Assembly (NCBI GenBank): GCA_034420475.1
Contig: DAOULH010000057.1
Span: 122,000 to 185,999 of the forward strand
Source of the DNA: Bin87 sp034420475
Lineage (GTDB): Bacteria; Chloroflexota; Dehalococcoidia; Lucifugimonadales; UBA3495
Direction of reading: 5' to 3'
Length of the DNA stretch: 64,000 bases
The position numbers were made by a program, and so were the translations under genes. Shown here piece by piece: positions 1 to 8,045 of the stretch. Numbering within the stretch: the first letter of the stretch is position 1; each line of letters begins with the position of its first letter. The notes under the pieces were generated by a model. It was not told the origin of the DNA. It ran no database searches and saw only the letters and a program-made list of their open reading frames with translations.

Positions 1-516
1 CATTTTGTTGAGCAGTTCGGCCAGGTCCGATGGACGCAATTGTGAGGTGGAGCGGATTTCTACGACGAAGTCGGGGCAGTAGGGCCGTGCGCGGGGCGGT
101 TCGGCAGGCCGGGGACGAACATTGGCCGCCGCGGTCCAAGCAGCATCGGGATAACGGATGGCCCCGTTGGGCAGACGGTAAGCGCTTGAAGACGGTGTGA
201 CCGTTCCAGGACGCCCGTTGGCAACGTTCCAAACGTACAACGTCCCGTGCATTTCGCCTTCTTGTTCGTCGGCGGGATAATATGGGGGCATCGTCAACTC
301 CAGCTCACCGTTGGCGTTGAGTTCGATCTGGTAAAGTGAATCGTGATTTGCCAGCGTCAAGTCCACTACCCACTCTTCGCAGGCATCGGCGCCGGCGGCT
401 ATCACGGCTTCAGGCAGCCGCAATTTGATCGGAAACAACTCGACATCCGGCGTATCACCAAGCGGCGACCGTCCCGTTGTGGCGTCCGGTTCATTTCCCA
501 GTAAGGTGGTAGTCAT
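1..516 (-). CDS. Uma2 family (DUF820) putative nuclease, partial
   Basis: Reading frame on the minus strand open from ATG at 516 to the window edge, so the C-terminus is missing; 172 codons are present. The visible part has the Uma2/DUF820 look: a variable N-terminus, then YPDAAW followed about 20 residues later by CPDFVVEIRS, which carries the acidic residues of the PD-(D/E)XK-like fold. Uma2 proteins occur as many paralogues in cyanobacteria and Chloroflexi, and their role is unproven (restriction-like nuclease fold). The start is the first ATG and lies 29 bp beyond the lysS stop, in the same direction. Family call is from motif recognition only. Confidence 0.8.
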   Translation of the reverse strand, partial: MTTTLLGNEPDATTGRSPLGDTPDVELFPIKLRLPEAVIAAGADACEEWVVDLTLANHDSLYQIELNANGELELTMPPYYPADEQEGEMHGTLYVWNVANGRPGTVTPSSSAYRLPNGAIRYPDAAWTAAANVRPRPAEPPRARPYCPDFVVEIRSTSQLRPSDLAELLNKM

Positions 517-545
517 GGCAATCGCTTGCTGCTGTCGCCTGAGGT

Positions 546-2090
546 TCAGGTGTTGCCGCCGTCGTCAGAGAGGGAACGCATCTGCGGAAATAGTAGCACA
601 TCACGTATGGTGGACTGGCCGGTCAGCAGCATGACCAGCCGGTCGATGCCGATGCCCAGCCCGCCGGTGGGCGGCATACCGTATTCCAGCGCCGTGAGGA
701 AGTCGTCGTCGGTCCGGTCGGCTTCCTCGTCGTCATAAGCGTCACGCTGGTGCTCCTGCGCGGCGAAACGGGCGCGCTGAACTTCAGGGTCGTTCAGCTC
801 AGTATATGAGTTGGCAATCTCCATTCCGGCGGCGAAAGCCTCGAAACGCTCGACGTAACCCGGCCTGTCCGGGTGGCCCTTGGCCAGGGGAGACATGTCC
901 TCCGGGTAGTCGATCAGGAAGGACGGCTGAATCAAATGCGGCTCCACGTACACCGACAGCATCTTGTCGATCAGACGTCCCCGGGCCTCTCGCGGGGCGG
1001 GTTCCAGGCCCAATTCGCGGCACTTTACGGTCAGCGACTCGGCGTCGGGGTAATCCTCGATGTCAACGCCGCTGCGCCGTTGCAACTCCTCGCGCAGGGA
1101 CAGGCGAGGCCACGGCGGCGTGAAGTCGATGATGTCGTCACCCATCGCAACCTGCATCGAACCATGTACATCGTGCGCCAGCGATGAAACCAGCGATTCC
1201 ACCATCGCCATCACGGCGTTGTAGTCGGCATAGGCTTCGTAGGATTCCAGCAGGGTGAACTCCGGGTTGTGGTCCTGGTCAATTCCCTCGTTGCGGAAGA
1301 CACGGCCGATTTCGTACACCTTGTCCAGGCCCCCGACGATCAGCCGCTTAAGGTACAACTCGGTGGCAATGCGCAGGTACAGCTGCTCGTCCAGGGCGTT
1401 GTGGTGCGTGACGAACGGGCGGGCGTGGGCGCCGGCGGGAATCGGCACCAGTATGGGCGTATCCACTTCAACGAAGCCGCGGCCGTCCAGGAAACGGCGG
1501 ATGCCACTGATGATACGGCTCCGCTGCACGAAGGTGTCGGCGACCTCGGGGTTTGCAATCAGGTCGAGATAACGCTGGCGGTAGCGGGTTTCCACGTCTC
1601 GCAGACCGTGCCACTTTTCCGGCAAGGGGCGCATACCTTTGGCCAGGATAGTCAGCGCGTGGGCTTCGATGGTGGGCTGGCCGGTGCGGGTGCGCATCAT
1701 GTCGCCGTCCACCCCGAGGAAATCGCCCAGATCCAGATCCTGCAGGAGGGCGTACTCGTCGCCCAGCACGTTCTGCCGCAGCATGGCCTGTACCACGCCG
1801 GACGAGTCGCGCAGATCCAGAAACGCCGCCCGACCCATGACCCGCATGGACACGACGCGGCCGGCGACGCTGATTCCGTTGGCGTTCTCCGGCGCTTCTT
1901 CCGCCTCGGCGGTCTCGAAAAGCTTGATCGCCTCGTCGGCGGTGCAGCTGCGCTGGAATCGCGGCGGATAGGGGTCCACGCCGCGCTGCCGGATGCGCTG
2001 CAACTTGGCCCGGCGGCTGTCCAAGTTGGCCTGCAGGCTGCCGGGGTTCTCCGGCGACGCGTCATGGGTGGTTTCGGGCGACTGGTTCAT
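546..2090 (-). CDS. lysS: lysine--tRNA ligase, class II
   Basis: 514 aa, normal length for bacterial class II LysRS. It charges tRNA-Lys with lysine in the cytoplasm. An N-terminal OB-fold anticodon-binding domain (about residues 75-165, VAGRVVSMRVMGRAAFLDL) is followed by the class II catalytic core, with motif 2 near residues 258-275 (YEIGRVFRNEGIDQDHNPEF) and motif 3 near the C-terminus (GGLGIGIDRLVML). The first about 40 residues are a polar extension that homologues often have. No T-box-like leader was recognised upstream. The Uma2-type gene follows 29 bp downstream on the same strand. Confidence 0.98.
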   Translation of the reverse strand: MNQSPETTHDASPENPGSLQANLDSRRAKLQRIRQRGVDPYPPRFQRSCTADEAIKLFETAEAEEAPENANGISVAGRVVSMRVMGRAAFLDLRDSSGVVQAMLRQNVLGDEYALLQDLDLGDFLGVDGDMMRTRTGQPTIEAHALTILAKGMRPLPEKWHGLRDVETRYRQRYLDLIANPEVADTFVQRSRIISGIRRFLDGRGFVEVDTPILVPIPAGAHARPFVTHHNALDEQLYLRIATELYLKRLIVGGLDKVYEIGRVFRNEGIDQDHNPEFTLLESYEAYADYNAVMAMVESLVSSLAHDVHGSMQVAMGDDIIDFTPPWPRLSLREELQRRSGVDIEDYPDAESLTVKCRELGLEPAPREARGRLIDKMLSVYVEPHLIQPSFLIDYPEDMSPLAKGHPDRPGYVERFEAFAAGMEIANSYTELNDPEVQRARFAAQEHQRDAYDDEEADRTDDDFLTALEYGMPPTGGLGIGIDRLVMLLTGQSTIRDVLLFPQMRSLSDDGGNT

Positions 2091-2486
2091 GGCAGTTGGG
2101 CGATGCAGAAAAGCGGCGGCGGTTCAGATTACGAAGTTATCGGTGGAGGTGGCCGGTTTACGTTGGTCTGGGAGGCTGAAGCGCTGGATCGTTTCACACG
2201 CACGGATTTTGCACCCGTCAAGGTTGCCGCTCCGCGAGCGGGATAAGACCCGTTCGTCGGCCACAGCAGCGTTTACAGCAAACCGGGGAGAGGCCTTATC
2301 AACCTGCTCCCGTACCTCGAATTGTATGTCGCGCGACTCCTCATGTAAAGCGAAACCGTGACAACTTTGCGGATGCGCGCGATGACAGCGGGGAGGACAA
2401 CCGTTTAGAATCCGATGCAATTCAGTCGCGCCATAGTCGGCCACTGTCGCCATACAGTCAGGGAAACATTCAAGCGAGGTGAATTG
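2091..2486. other. intergenic region, nothing recognised
   Basis: Divergent spacer of 396 bp between lysS (minus) and the YIP1-type gene (plus). A 109-codon minus-strand frame (2124-2453) has no recognisable domain, no good ribosome binding site and unusual composition, so I treat it as chance. The promoters for both flanking genes should lie here, but I could not pick convincing -35/-10 pairs. Confidence 0.5.
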
Positions 2487-3029
2487 ATGATCCAGAGAAT
2501 GATCGGGGCGGCGCTGTTCAATGCCGAGACATACGAGGAAATTGAGGCAGATCCGGGAGCAATCGGGCAGGCCATACTGGTAGTGATTTTGGTCACCGTG
2601 TGCGGAGCCGTGGGTGGAATCATCGGCGGTCTGCTGGGAGATGCCTCGGCTCTGAGAATCATCCTGGGGGTGGTCGCAGGTCTGGTGTTCGGCATCGTGC
2701 GCTGGGCGATCTGGGTGTCGGTGCTGAGCCTGGTGGGCGGGATGATGCTCCGCACCGCCAGCACAAACACCAGCTGGGCGGAGATCGGCCGAGTTGTCGG
2801 GTTCGCGTATACGCCGGGAGTGCTGTCAATCTTCAGCTTCGTGCCGTTCATCGGCTGGCTGTTCCCGCTGGTGGCATGGGTATGGACCCTGGCTGCCGTG
2901 ACCATGGCGGTGCGGCAGGCGCTGGATTTCGAGTCGACGGGCCGGGCCATAGCCGTAGTGCTGCTCGCCGCGGTGATCGGTTTCATTCCGTGGATCATAA
3001 TTGTGATCGCCCAGGCAGTGCTGCTTTAG
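2487..3029 (+). CDS. YIP1 family-like membrane protein
   Basis: 180 aa from ATG 2487, which is preceded by AGGTG at a suitable distance; a longer frame from 2415 lacks a ribosome binding site. The short N-terminus (MIQRMIGAALFNAETYEEIE) is followed by five or so hydrophobic segments of the YIP1/YckC type (ILVVILVTVCGAVGGIIGGL, then the segments around IILGVVAGLVFGIV, GVLSIFSFVPFIGWLF and AIAVVLLAAVIGFIPWIIIV). Yip1-domain proteins are polytopic inner membrane proteins of unclear function. It stands alone and is followed by a strong hairpin at 3070-3097. Confidence 0.75.
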   Translation: MIQRMIGAALFNAETYEEIEADPGAIGQAILVVILVTVCGAVGGIIGGLLGDASALRIILGVVAGLVFGIVRWAIWVSVLSLVGGMMLRTASTNTSWAEIGRVVGFAYTPGVLSIFSFVPFIGWLFPLVAWVWTLAAVTMAVRQALDFESTGRAIAVVLLAAVIGFIPWIIIVIAQAVLL

Positions 3030-3069
3030 TGTGCAACCCCAAACACTGACGATTGTTGAGAGTTCTCGG

Positions 3070-3097
3070 TCGGGCCGGCCTCAGATGGTCGGCCCGA
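3070..3097 (+). terminator. hairpin after YIP1-type gene
   Basis: Inverted repeat TCGGGCCGGCC / GGTCGGCCCGA with a 6-nt loop; the 11-bp stem has one G-T pair and starts 40 bp after the stop codon at 3029. No long T-run follows (TGCTTTGG), so termination is inferred from stem strength and position. Confidence 0.5.
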
Positions 3098-3209
3098 TGC
3101 TTTGGACGGCAGATAACCGATCCCGCCGCGACGAAACGCGCGGTTCCGCATCTTATCGTCCACTTCCGTTTGCTGTAACCTTGGCAGCCAGGGCAATCCA
3201 AGAACAACG

Positions 3210-3956
3210 GTGGCAGACGTCATGCGAGACAAGTGGGCAATTCGCGAATCGGTTTGGACTGCGCTGGAAACGGCGCGAGTGGTAAGGGGGAAGTCGGTTC
3301 ACGACAAGATCCCCAACTTCATCGGAAGCCAGGACGCGGCAACCCTGGCGTCGGAGTTGCCCGAATGGGAAGCCGCCCGGGCCGTCAAGAGCAACCCGGA
3401 CCAGGCGCAACGTCCGTTGCGACAACTGGCCCTGGAACAGGGCAAGCTGCTGTACATGGCGGTGCCGAGGCTCAAAGATGAGCGGGTTTTCATCGAACTC
3501 GATCCTTCTCGTCCCGAAGTTGAGCCGTCAAAGGCGTCCACCATCTCGGGGGCGTTCAAAGTGGGCCGGCCGGTTTACGTGCACGAGATGCAGCCCGTGG
3601 ACCTGGTGGTGTCCGGATCGGTAGCGGTCAACATTCAGGGCGTCCGCATCGGCAAGGGTGGCGGGTTCGCGGACCTGGAGTACGGCCTGGCAGCGGCGGC
3701 CGGCGTGGTGAAACCGGGCACGCCGGTAATCAGCACGGTTCACCCCATGCAACTGCTCGACGAGGACCTGCCGTGGACACAACACGACGTGCCGCTGGAC
3801 ATCGTCGTCACCACGGAGACTGTCATCCGATGTAACAACGGCGAGGAAGAGTTGCCACGTCCCCAGGGCATTTACTGGGAAGACCTGGACGAGCGGAAGA
3901 TCCGCTCCATCCCGCTGTTGGTGAAACTGCGGGAGGAGAGCCAAACCAACGGTTGA
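3210..3956 (+). CDS. 5-formyltetrahydrofolate cyclo-ligase family protein
   Basis: 248 aa from GTG 3210; ATG 3222 (MRDKWAIRESVW) is an equally possible start and neither has a strong Shine-Dalgarno. The sequence follows the MTHFS/MTHFSD pattern: N-terminal helix with WAIRESVW, Rossmann-like core with LLYMAVPRL, and a C-terminal signature IGKGGGFADLEYGL corresponding to the phosphate-binding G-K-G-x-G-x(2)-D motif. Classical MTHFS converts 5-formyl-THF to 5,10-methenyl-THF with ATP. This longer subfamily may have a different substrate, so I give no gene symbol. Confidence 0.85.
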   Translation: MADVMRDKWAIRESVWTALETARVVRGKSVHDKIPNFIGSQDAATLASELPEWEAARAVKSNPDQAQRPLRQLALEQGKLLYMAVPRLKDERVFIELDPSRPEVEPSKASTISGAFKVGRPVYVHEMQPVDLVVSGSVAVNIQGVRIGKGGGFADLEYGLAAAAGVVKPGTPVISTVHPMQLLDEDLPWTQHDVPLDIVVTTETVIRCNNGEEELPRPQGIYWEDLDERKIRSIPLLVKLREESQTNG

Positions 3957-4058
3957 TGACGGAACCAACCCAGCGATCCACAAAAGGGGCGACCAGTCGG
4001 CCGCCCTTGGCACACCGTTCTCCCTATCGGTGACGAGGTCACCAATAGTTGGCGACCC

Positions 4059-4466
4059 TTAGAATGCGACTTTCTTGATGGCTTGCGAACGTAGCTTCGA
4101 CCCTACCACGTTCTCGATCAGTTTTTGCTCGATCCGTCCGATATTGTCCCTCGAACCCACGCTCACGCCACAAGATCGCGACAGCGCTATCAGAAATTTT
4201 TTTCTTTGCGGCTGATTGATGCTAGCAATCAGTGCTTCCGCAGATTCTCGAGACTCAGCGTCGTTTAGCTGTTGTGCTACCTCAGAAACCGATTGATCAA
4301 AGCGCAGATCCTCTGCTGGTTTTTTTCCGGTCCCTTTCTCATTCTCCACCAGGCGGAGTTTGGCTTCACCTCGCATGAGCAGTTCGAACTCGTGCTCGTC
4401 CATGGTTTCCATTGCGTCTGCAAATGCGGCGAGTAATTTAGCAATGGTTTGGGTTGATGTGCGCAT
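4059..4466 (-). CDS. small partner protein of the ParA-like ATPase, unknown function
   Basis: 135 aa. I chose ATG 4466 because AAAGAGGTGGG lies just upstream at good spacing; a TTG at 4484 would place that ribosome binding site inside the frame. It begins 14 bp after the stop of the ParA-like gene. It is charged and mostly helical, with a lysine-rich C-terminal half (QPQRKKFLIALSR, then a segment rich in G, R and K ending SQAIKKVAF) that could bind DNA. No ParB motif is visible. A+T content is clearly above that of neighbouring genes, as for its partner. I do not recognise the family. Confidence 0.65.
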   Translation of the reverse strand: MRTSTQTIAKLLAAFADAMETMDEHEFELLMRGEAKLRLVENEKGTGKKPAEDLRFDQSVSEVAQQLNDAESRESAEALIASINQPQRKKFLIALSRSCGVSVGSRDNIGRIEQKLIENVVGSKLRSQAIKKVAF

Positions 4467-4480
4467 GGAACCCACCTCTT

Positions 4481-5413
4481 TCAAATTCTTTCGAGGAATT
4501 CATCGGTTAGCTGAACGAATTCATCTTCTGGGACTGTTGGACTTCGACCAGAAATGCTTCCGAGTACAACTGGTACTCCATACTGCGGAGCATCTGCGTA
4601 GATTGTGCTGTTCCGACGAATGAATGTGTCGAAAACGGGCAAATCAGTTTGCTTGATCCGCCTAATGAACTGTGCCTGCGCAGAGATCGGATTTCCACCA
4701 TATACCTGCACCATCGTAGGCACAACTCCCATGATTGTTGGCTCTATGATGCTATAAGATGGATTATCGAATTCCTTGGCAAAATCGTTGAAATCATTTG
4801 AGAGTTTCGTGATGTGGCGCCGTAGCTCTTCTATGCCGAGAGTCGACAAATAGTCTGGGATCGCAGGAACAAGGATTTGGTCGCTGGCCACAATCGCGGT
4901 TTTGGTCACCACGTTGAAATTCGGCGGGCAGTCGATTAGTACGAAATCGTACTTGCCCGTAATGGACGAAGTCTCCAAGCCGTCGACTAGCCTGGAATGT
5001 AACCGAAGGAAGTTATTTCGGATCTGTCGCATAGTGGCTCCGCCTATCTTGGTCGCTAATTCTAAGTCGATATTGATGAGCCCCAAGTGGGAGCATATCA
5101 CATCGACGAAACCGCCATGGTGACTCTGGTGTATTGCATCGTTGATTTTCGGCGGTCGGACGATCAAAGCCGACAACTCGAGGTTCTGGTCTTCATTGAT
5201 GTACGCGTCGTACCAATTGCGGATTGTTTGGTTGGCAGCATAGCGCTCCTCCCAAATTTCCACGCCAATCAGCGAAAATGTTAAGCTGGCTTGCGGGTCA
5301 AGGTCAATGAGCAGGACTTTTTCTCCGCGCCAGCCAAGTTCAGCAGCAATATTCGCGACGACCGTTGTCTTGCCAACGCCGCCTTTGTAGTTGATCACTG
5401 AAACGGTTTTCAT
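4481..5413 (-). CDS. ParA/Soj-like AAA ATPase
   Basis: 310 aa. A deviant Walker A near the N-terminus (KGGVGKTT) plus LIDLDPQAS and FVLIDCPPNF define the ParA/MinD/Soj superfamily, which drives DNA or cargo positioning through ATP-dependent dimerisation. No N-terminal helix-turn-helix is present. The next gene is a small unrecognised protein rather than ParB, and no parS-like repeats were seen. Base composition is noticeably more A+T-rich than flanking genes, suggesting acquisition from outside. It could be a plasmid- or phage-derived partition remnant, a defence-type ATPase or a cargo-positioning ATPase; the sequence does not decide. Confidence 0.9.
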   Translation of the reverse strand: MKTVSVINYKGGVGKTTVVANIAAELGWRGEKVLLIDLDPQASLTFSLIGVEIWEERYAANQTIRNWYDAYINEDQNLELSALIVRPPKINDAIHQSHHGGFVDVICSHLGLINIDLELATKIGGATMRQIRNNFLRLHSRLVDGLETSSITGKYDFVLIDCPPNFNVVTKTAIVASDQILVPAIPDYLSTLGIEELRRHITKLSNDFNDFAKEFDNPSYSIIEPTIMGVVPTMVQVYGGNPISAQAQFIRRIKQTDLPVFDTFIRRNSTIYADAPQYGVPVVLGSISGRSPTVPEDEFVQLTDEFLERI

Positions 5414-5443
5414 AAGGACGCCTCCATTTCATGGGAGGGTTAT

Positions 5444-5473
5444 GGCGGCACGGTGGTTACAATCCGTGCCGCC
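5444..5473. terminator. perfect 10-bp hairpin between FAH-family and ParA-like genes
   Basis: GGCGGCACGG / CCGTGCCGCC with a 10-nt loop, downstream of the FAH-family stop (5503, minus strand) and before the ParA-like start. There is no T-run on either side, so terminator function is inferred from position. Confidence 0.4.
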
Positions 5474-5502
5474 TGTCATCTTCATCCGCCCGGAACGGGA
5501 AC

Positions 5503-6276
5503 CTATGATTCCAGCTTCACCGGGTTGCGCAGCACGCCGATGCCGCTGATGTCGATCTCGCAGATCGCGCCGTCGGCCATGTCCGACGTGGTTCCCGGCG
5601 TGCCGGTGAAGATGCAGTCGCCCGGCTCCAGGGTCACGTACTTGGTGATGAACTCGATCATGGTGGGCACGTCGAAGATGAGGTGCGCCGTGGTCTCGTT
5701 CTGCTCCTCGTTGCCGTTGACGCGGGTGCGGAGGTGCTGGCCGTGGGGATCGGCGTCGGTCTCGATCCAGGGGCCCATGGGGGAGAATGTGTCGGCGGAC
5801 TTGGCGCGCCACCAGTCGGAGTTGTTCTCCCGGCGGTCCTTCTGCTGCCAGTCGCGGGCACTGACGTCGTTGCCGCAGGTGTAGCCCAACACGTGGTTCA
5901 GCGCGTCGTCTTTGGAGACGTTGCGGCACTTGTCCTTGATGACCACGACCATCTCGCCCTCGGCGTCGAAGCGCTGGACTTCCCTGGGACGGACGATGGC
6001 GTCTTCAGGACCGATGACGCTGGTGGGGGTCTTGTGGAAGATCATCGGGTATTCGGGAGCCGGCCGGTCGCCGATGTGGCTGGTGTAGTTGAGGCCCATG
6101 GCGAGGATTTTCCCCGGCATCACCGGCGACAGCAGTTTCACGTCGGACAGTGAATGCGTGTGATCGGTCAGCTTGATCTCATCGTCGAAGATGCTGCCGT
6201 CGATGGCGGTTACATTCTCGCCGTCAACGACGCCGAAATGCTCGGCTCCGTGGGCGATATAGCGGGCGATTTTCAT
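5503..6276 (-). CDS. fumarylacetoacetate hydrolase family protein
   Basis: 257 aa. An FAH-family catalytic domain covers most of the protein: LAMGLNYTSHI near residue 60, the acidic metal-binding residues in RFDAEGEMVVVI and DVSARDWQ, and the C-terminal ITKYVTLEPGDCIFTGTPGT signature. Members hydrolyse or decarboxylate beta-diketo acids, often in aromatic degradation, using Mg2+ or Mn2+. The substrate cannot be read from sequence. A likely extended -10 (TGGTACAAT, minus strand) lies about 45 bp upstream, so the gene probably has its own promoter although the dehydrogenase gene upstream runs the same way. Confidence 0.95.
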   Translation of the reverse strand: MKIARYIAHGAEHFGVVDGENVTAIDGSIFDDEIKLTDHTHSLSDVKLLSPVMPGKILAMGLNYTSHIGDRPAPEYPMIFHKTPTSVIGPEDAIVRPREVQRFDAEGEMVVVIKDKCRNVSKDDALNHVLGYTCGNDVSARDWQQKDRRENNSDWWRAKSADTFSPMGPWIETDADPHGQHLRTRVNGNEEQNETTAHLIFDVPTMIEFITKYVTLEPGDCIFTGTPGTTSDMADGAICEIDISGIGVLRNPVKLES

Positions 6277-6322
6277 AGCGGGAGTGCCTCCGTTGTGATG
6301 TGGTGACTTTTTGGCGTGCGAT

Positions 6323-6331
6323 ATTGTACCA
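6323..6331 (-). promoter_or_regulatory. extended -10 element upstream of FAH-family gene
   Basis: TGGTACAAT read on the minus strand, 46 bp before the ATG at 6276. It fits the TGnTAnAAT pattern seen before several genes here. No clear -35 was identified. Confidence 0.4.
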
Positions 6332-6346
6332 AACGCGGCCGGTTGC

Positions 6347-7381
6347 TCAGTGTTCGATGACCAGTTTGCCGTAGAAGTCCCGGTCGTGCATCACCTGGTG
6401 GGCCTCGCCGACGCCCTCCAGCGGGAAGGTGCGCCCGACGATGCCGCGGAGCGCACCCTGGTTCACCATCTTCATCGCGTCGGCCATGGTGCGGCGACTG
6501 CGTCCCCCGCTCCCCATCAGGTGCAACGGTTTGCCGTGCAGTATGGACAGATCCATCGGCGTCTGGCTGCCCGAGGTTACGCCCGTAATCACCAGTCTCC
6601 CCTCGTGCTTGAGACTCAACATGTTCTCGTGCCACACGTCCGCGCCCACGCAGTCGTACACCACGTCGACGCCCTGGCCGTCGGTCAGTTCCTTCACCCG
6701 TTCGCTGACGCTGTCCACTTCGCGGTAGTTGATTACCTCGTCGGCGCCCCACTTCTTGGCCTCCTCCAGCTTCCAGTCGTTGCCGGCGGTGGTGATCACG
6801 CGGCAGCCCATCATCTTGGCAATCTGGATGCCCATGCTGCCGACGCCGGAGCCGGCGGCCTGCACCAGCACGTCGTCCCAGGGCTGCAGCTTCGCCTGGG
6901 TAACGAGGCAGTGCCACGAGGTGTGCAGGGCGATGGGCAGCGCCGCCGCTTCCGCGAAGGACATCTCATCGGGAATGGTGTAGGCGTTGATGGCCGGAGC
7001 GACCACGTATTCGGCGTGTCCGCCGTCCAGATCGACGCCGATGCGCTGCTGGCGGGCACACCACTGGTCGTGACCGGCGGCGCAGTGCTCGCACAGGTTA
7101 TGTCCGCCGCACTTCACGCGGTTGTCCACCAGCACCCGGTCCCCGACCCGCAGATCGGTCCCGGAGTCGGGGCTGATTTGCACCACCTCGCCGGCGAAAT
7201 CGCAGCCGAGAATGTGAGGAAAGCGGCGGGCGTTGCCGGCCCGCAGGTTCAGGTCCAGGTGGTTCAGCGCGCTGCCGCCGACGCTGATCAGTATCTCGCC
7301 GGGGCTGATCTCGGGATCCGGCCGGTCGCCGTGGATCAGCACGTCGGTGCCGCCAGTCTCGTTGATGTAAACCGCTTTCAT
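6347..7381 (-). CDS. zinc-binding alcohol dehydrogenase / quinone oxidoreductase-like
   Basis: 344 aa from ATG 7381, preceded by GGAGGG at good spacing; the open frame extends to 7594 but without family similarity. MDR fold: GroES-like N-terminal domain with four cysteines in the structural zinc lobe (CGGHNLCEHCAAGHDQWC, about residues 93-110), then a Rossmann domain with GSGVGSMGIQIAKMMG. It should oxidise or reduce an alcohol, aldehyde or quinone with NAD(P)H. The neighbouring FAH-family gene suggests catabolism, but there is no direct evidence for substrate. Confidence 0.92.
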   Translation of the reverse strand: MKAVYINETGGTDVLIHGDRPDPEISPGEILISVGGSALNHLDLNLRAGNARRFPHILGCDFAGEVVQISPDSGTDLRVGDRVLVDNRVKCGGHNLCEHCAAGHDQWCARQQRIGVDLDGGHAEYVVAPAINAYTIPDEMSFAEAAALPIALHTSWHCLVTQAKLQPWDDVLVQAAGSGVGSMGIQIAKMMGCRVITTAGNDWKLEEAKKWGADEVINYREVDSVSERVKELTDGQGVDVVYDCVGADVWHENMLSLKHEGRLVITGVTSGSQTPMDLSILHGKPLHLMGSGGRSRRTMADAMKMVNQGALRGIVGRTFPLEGVGEAHQVMHDRDFYGKLVIEH

Positions 7382-7493
7382 GGTAGGTTCCCTCCGCATG
7401 GCAATGATGACGGCGGCAGTGTAAAGGCGCGGGGATGCGCGGGCAAATGCGATTTGGCTGATCTGGTACGGGCATTGGCCACCCGCACCGGGA

Positions 7494-7499
7494 TATAAT
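7494..7499 (+). promoter_or_regulatory. -10 box upstream of the TIR module
   Basis: TATAAT inside GGGATATAATTT, 43 bp before the ATG at 7542. The best -35 candidate (TTGGCC, 7475) is only 13 bp away, so spacing is poor. It suggests the two-gene TIR unit is transcribed on its own. Confidence 0.4.
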
Positions 7500-7541
7500 T
7501 TAATCTCGTTCGCGTGGACTGAGCGATGGAGGTTCAGAACG

Positions 7542-8045
7542 ATGCATCTGCCAACCCTGTTCAGCAACTTTCGCTTGGAAAAGATCAGCCTCAACGTAAT
7601 GGGCGTCGGACTGAACCTGGAGGTTGATTTCGGAGAGGACGACCGCGACGCGGCCTGGGAACTCTATATCGAAATGTTGACGCGCATCGTTACGCAGCCG
7701 TTGCCGTCGGAAGACGGCGACGAGCAGACCGCGCTGGACAGCGTGTATTCGCTGTTCCCTACAACCAGGGAAATCCTGCGCCGGCGAGGTCGTGGCACAA
7801 TCCAATTCAGCAAGGTTGCGATACCCGTGCTCAACCAGGTGGTGCGCCCGTTCACGGCTGAATGGCATCGCAAGAGTTTGGCGAACGCCTTCGCGGACTC
7901 GGTGCAGCAGCAGGAGTTTAGAGAGGCGCTGGCCACACTACAGGTAGACCTGCGGAACTACAACCGCCTGCTGGCAAACATAGCCGGCGTGGAAGATTTG
8001 ACCGACTTGGAGCCGATTGCCGGAGTAGATAATGCCTCAATCTAA
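7542..8045 (+). CDS. unknown protein encoded with a TIR effector
   Basis: 167 aa, ATG preceded by GGAGG at good spacing. No signal peptide or membrane segment. The N-terminal part looks beta-rich (ISLNVMGVGLNLEVDFGEDD), followed by an alpha-helical body with AAWELYIEMLTRIVTQPL, ALDSVYSLFPTTREILRR, FSKVAIPVLNQVVRPFTAEW and a C-terminal helix ending LLANIAGVEDLTDLE. Its last 14 bp overlap the TIR gene, implying translational coupling. I recognise it only as a companion of TIR-like proteins from memory. It may be the sensor, regulator or immunity partner of the TIR protein; none of these is shown by sequence. Confidence 0.75.
   Translation: MHLPTLFSNFRLEKISLNVMGVGLNLEVDFGEDDRDAAWELYIEMLTRIVTQPLPSEDGDEQTALDSVYSLFPTTREILRRRGRGTIQFSKVAIPVLNQVVRPFTAEWHRKSLANAFADSVQQQEFREALATLQVDLRNYNRLLANIAGVEDLTDLEPIAGVDNASI

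Noticed and set aside
1269..2246. Long plus-strand frame antisense to lysS
   Set aside because: Shadow of the lysS gene; the protein lacks any recognisable domain. The same applies to long antisense frames at 6311-7498, 8979-10199, 24049-25560, 27443-28618, 39720-41348 and 50243-52339.
2124..2453. 109-codon minus-strand frame between lysS and the YIP1-type gene
   Set aside because: No domain, no ribosome binding site and odd composition; likely chance in GC-rich DNA.
4021..4043. Hairpin GGTGAC-GAG-GTCACC between convergent genes as a terminator
   Set aside because: Only 6 bp with a 3-nt loop and no T-run; too weak to report as a feature.
4059..5413. ParA plus ParB partition operon
   Set aside because: The partner has no ParB/CTPase or HTH motif, and no parS-like sites were seen.
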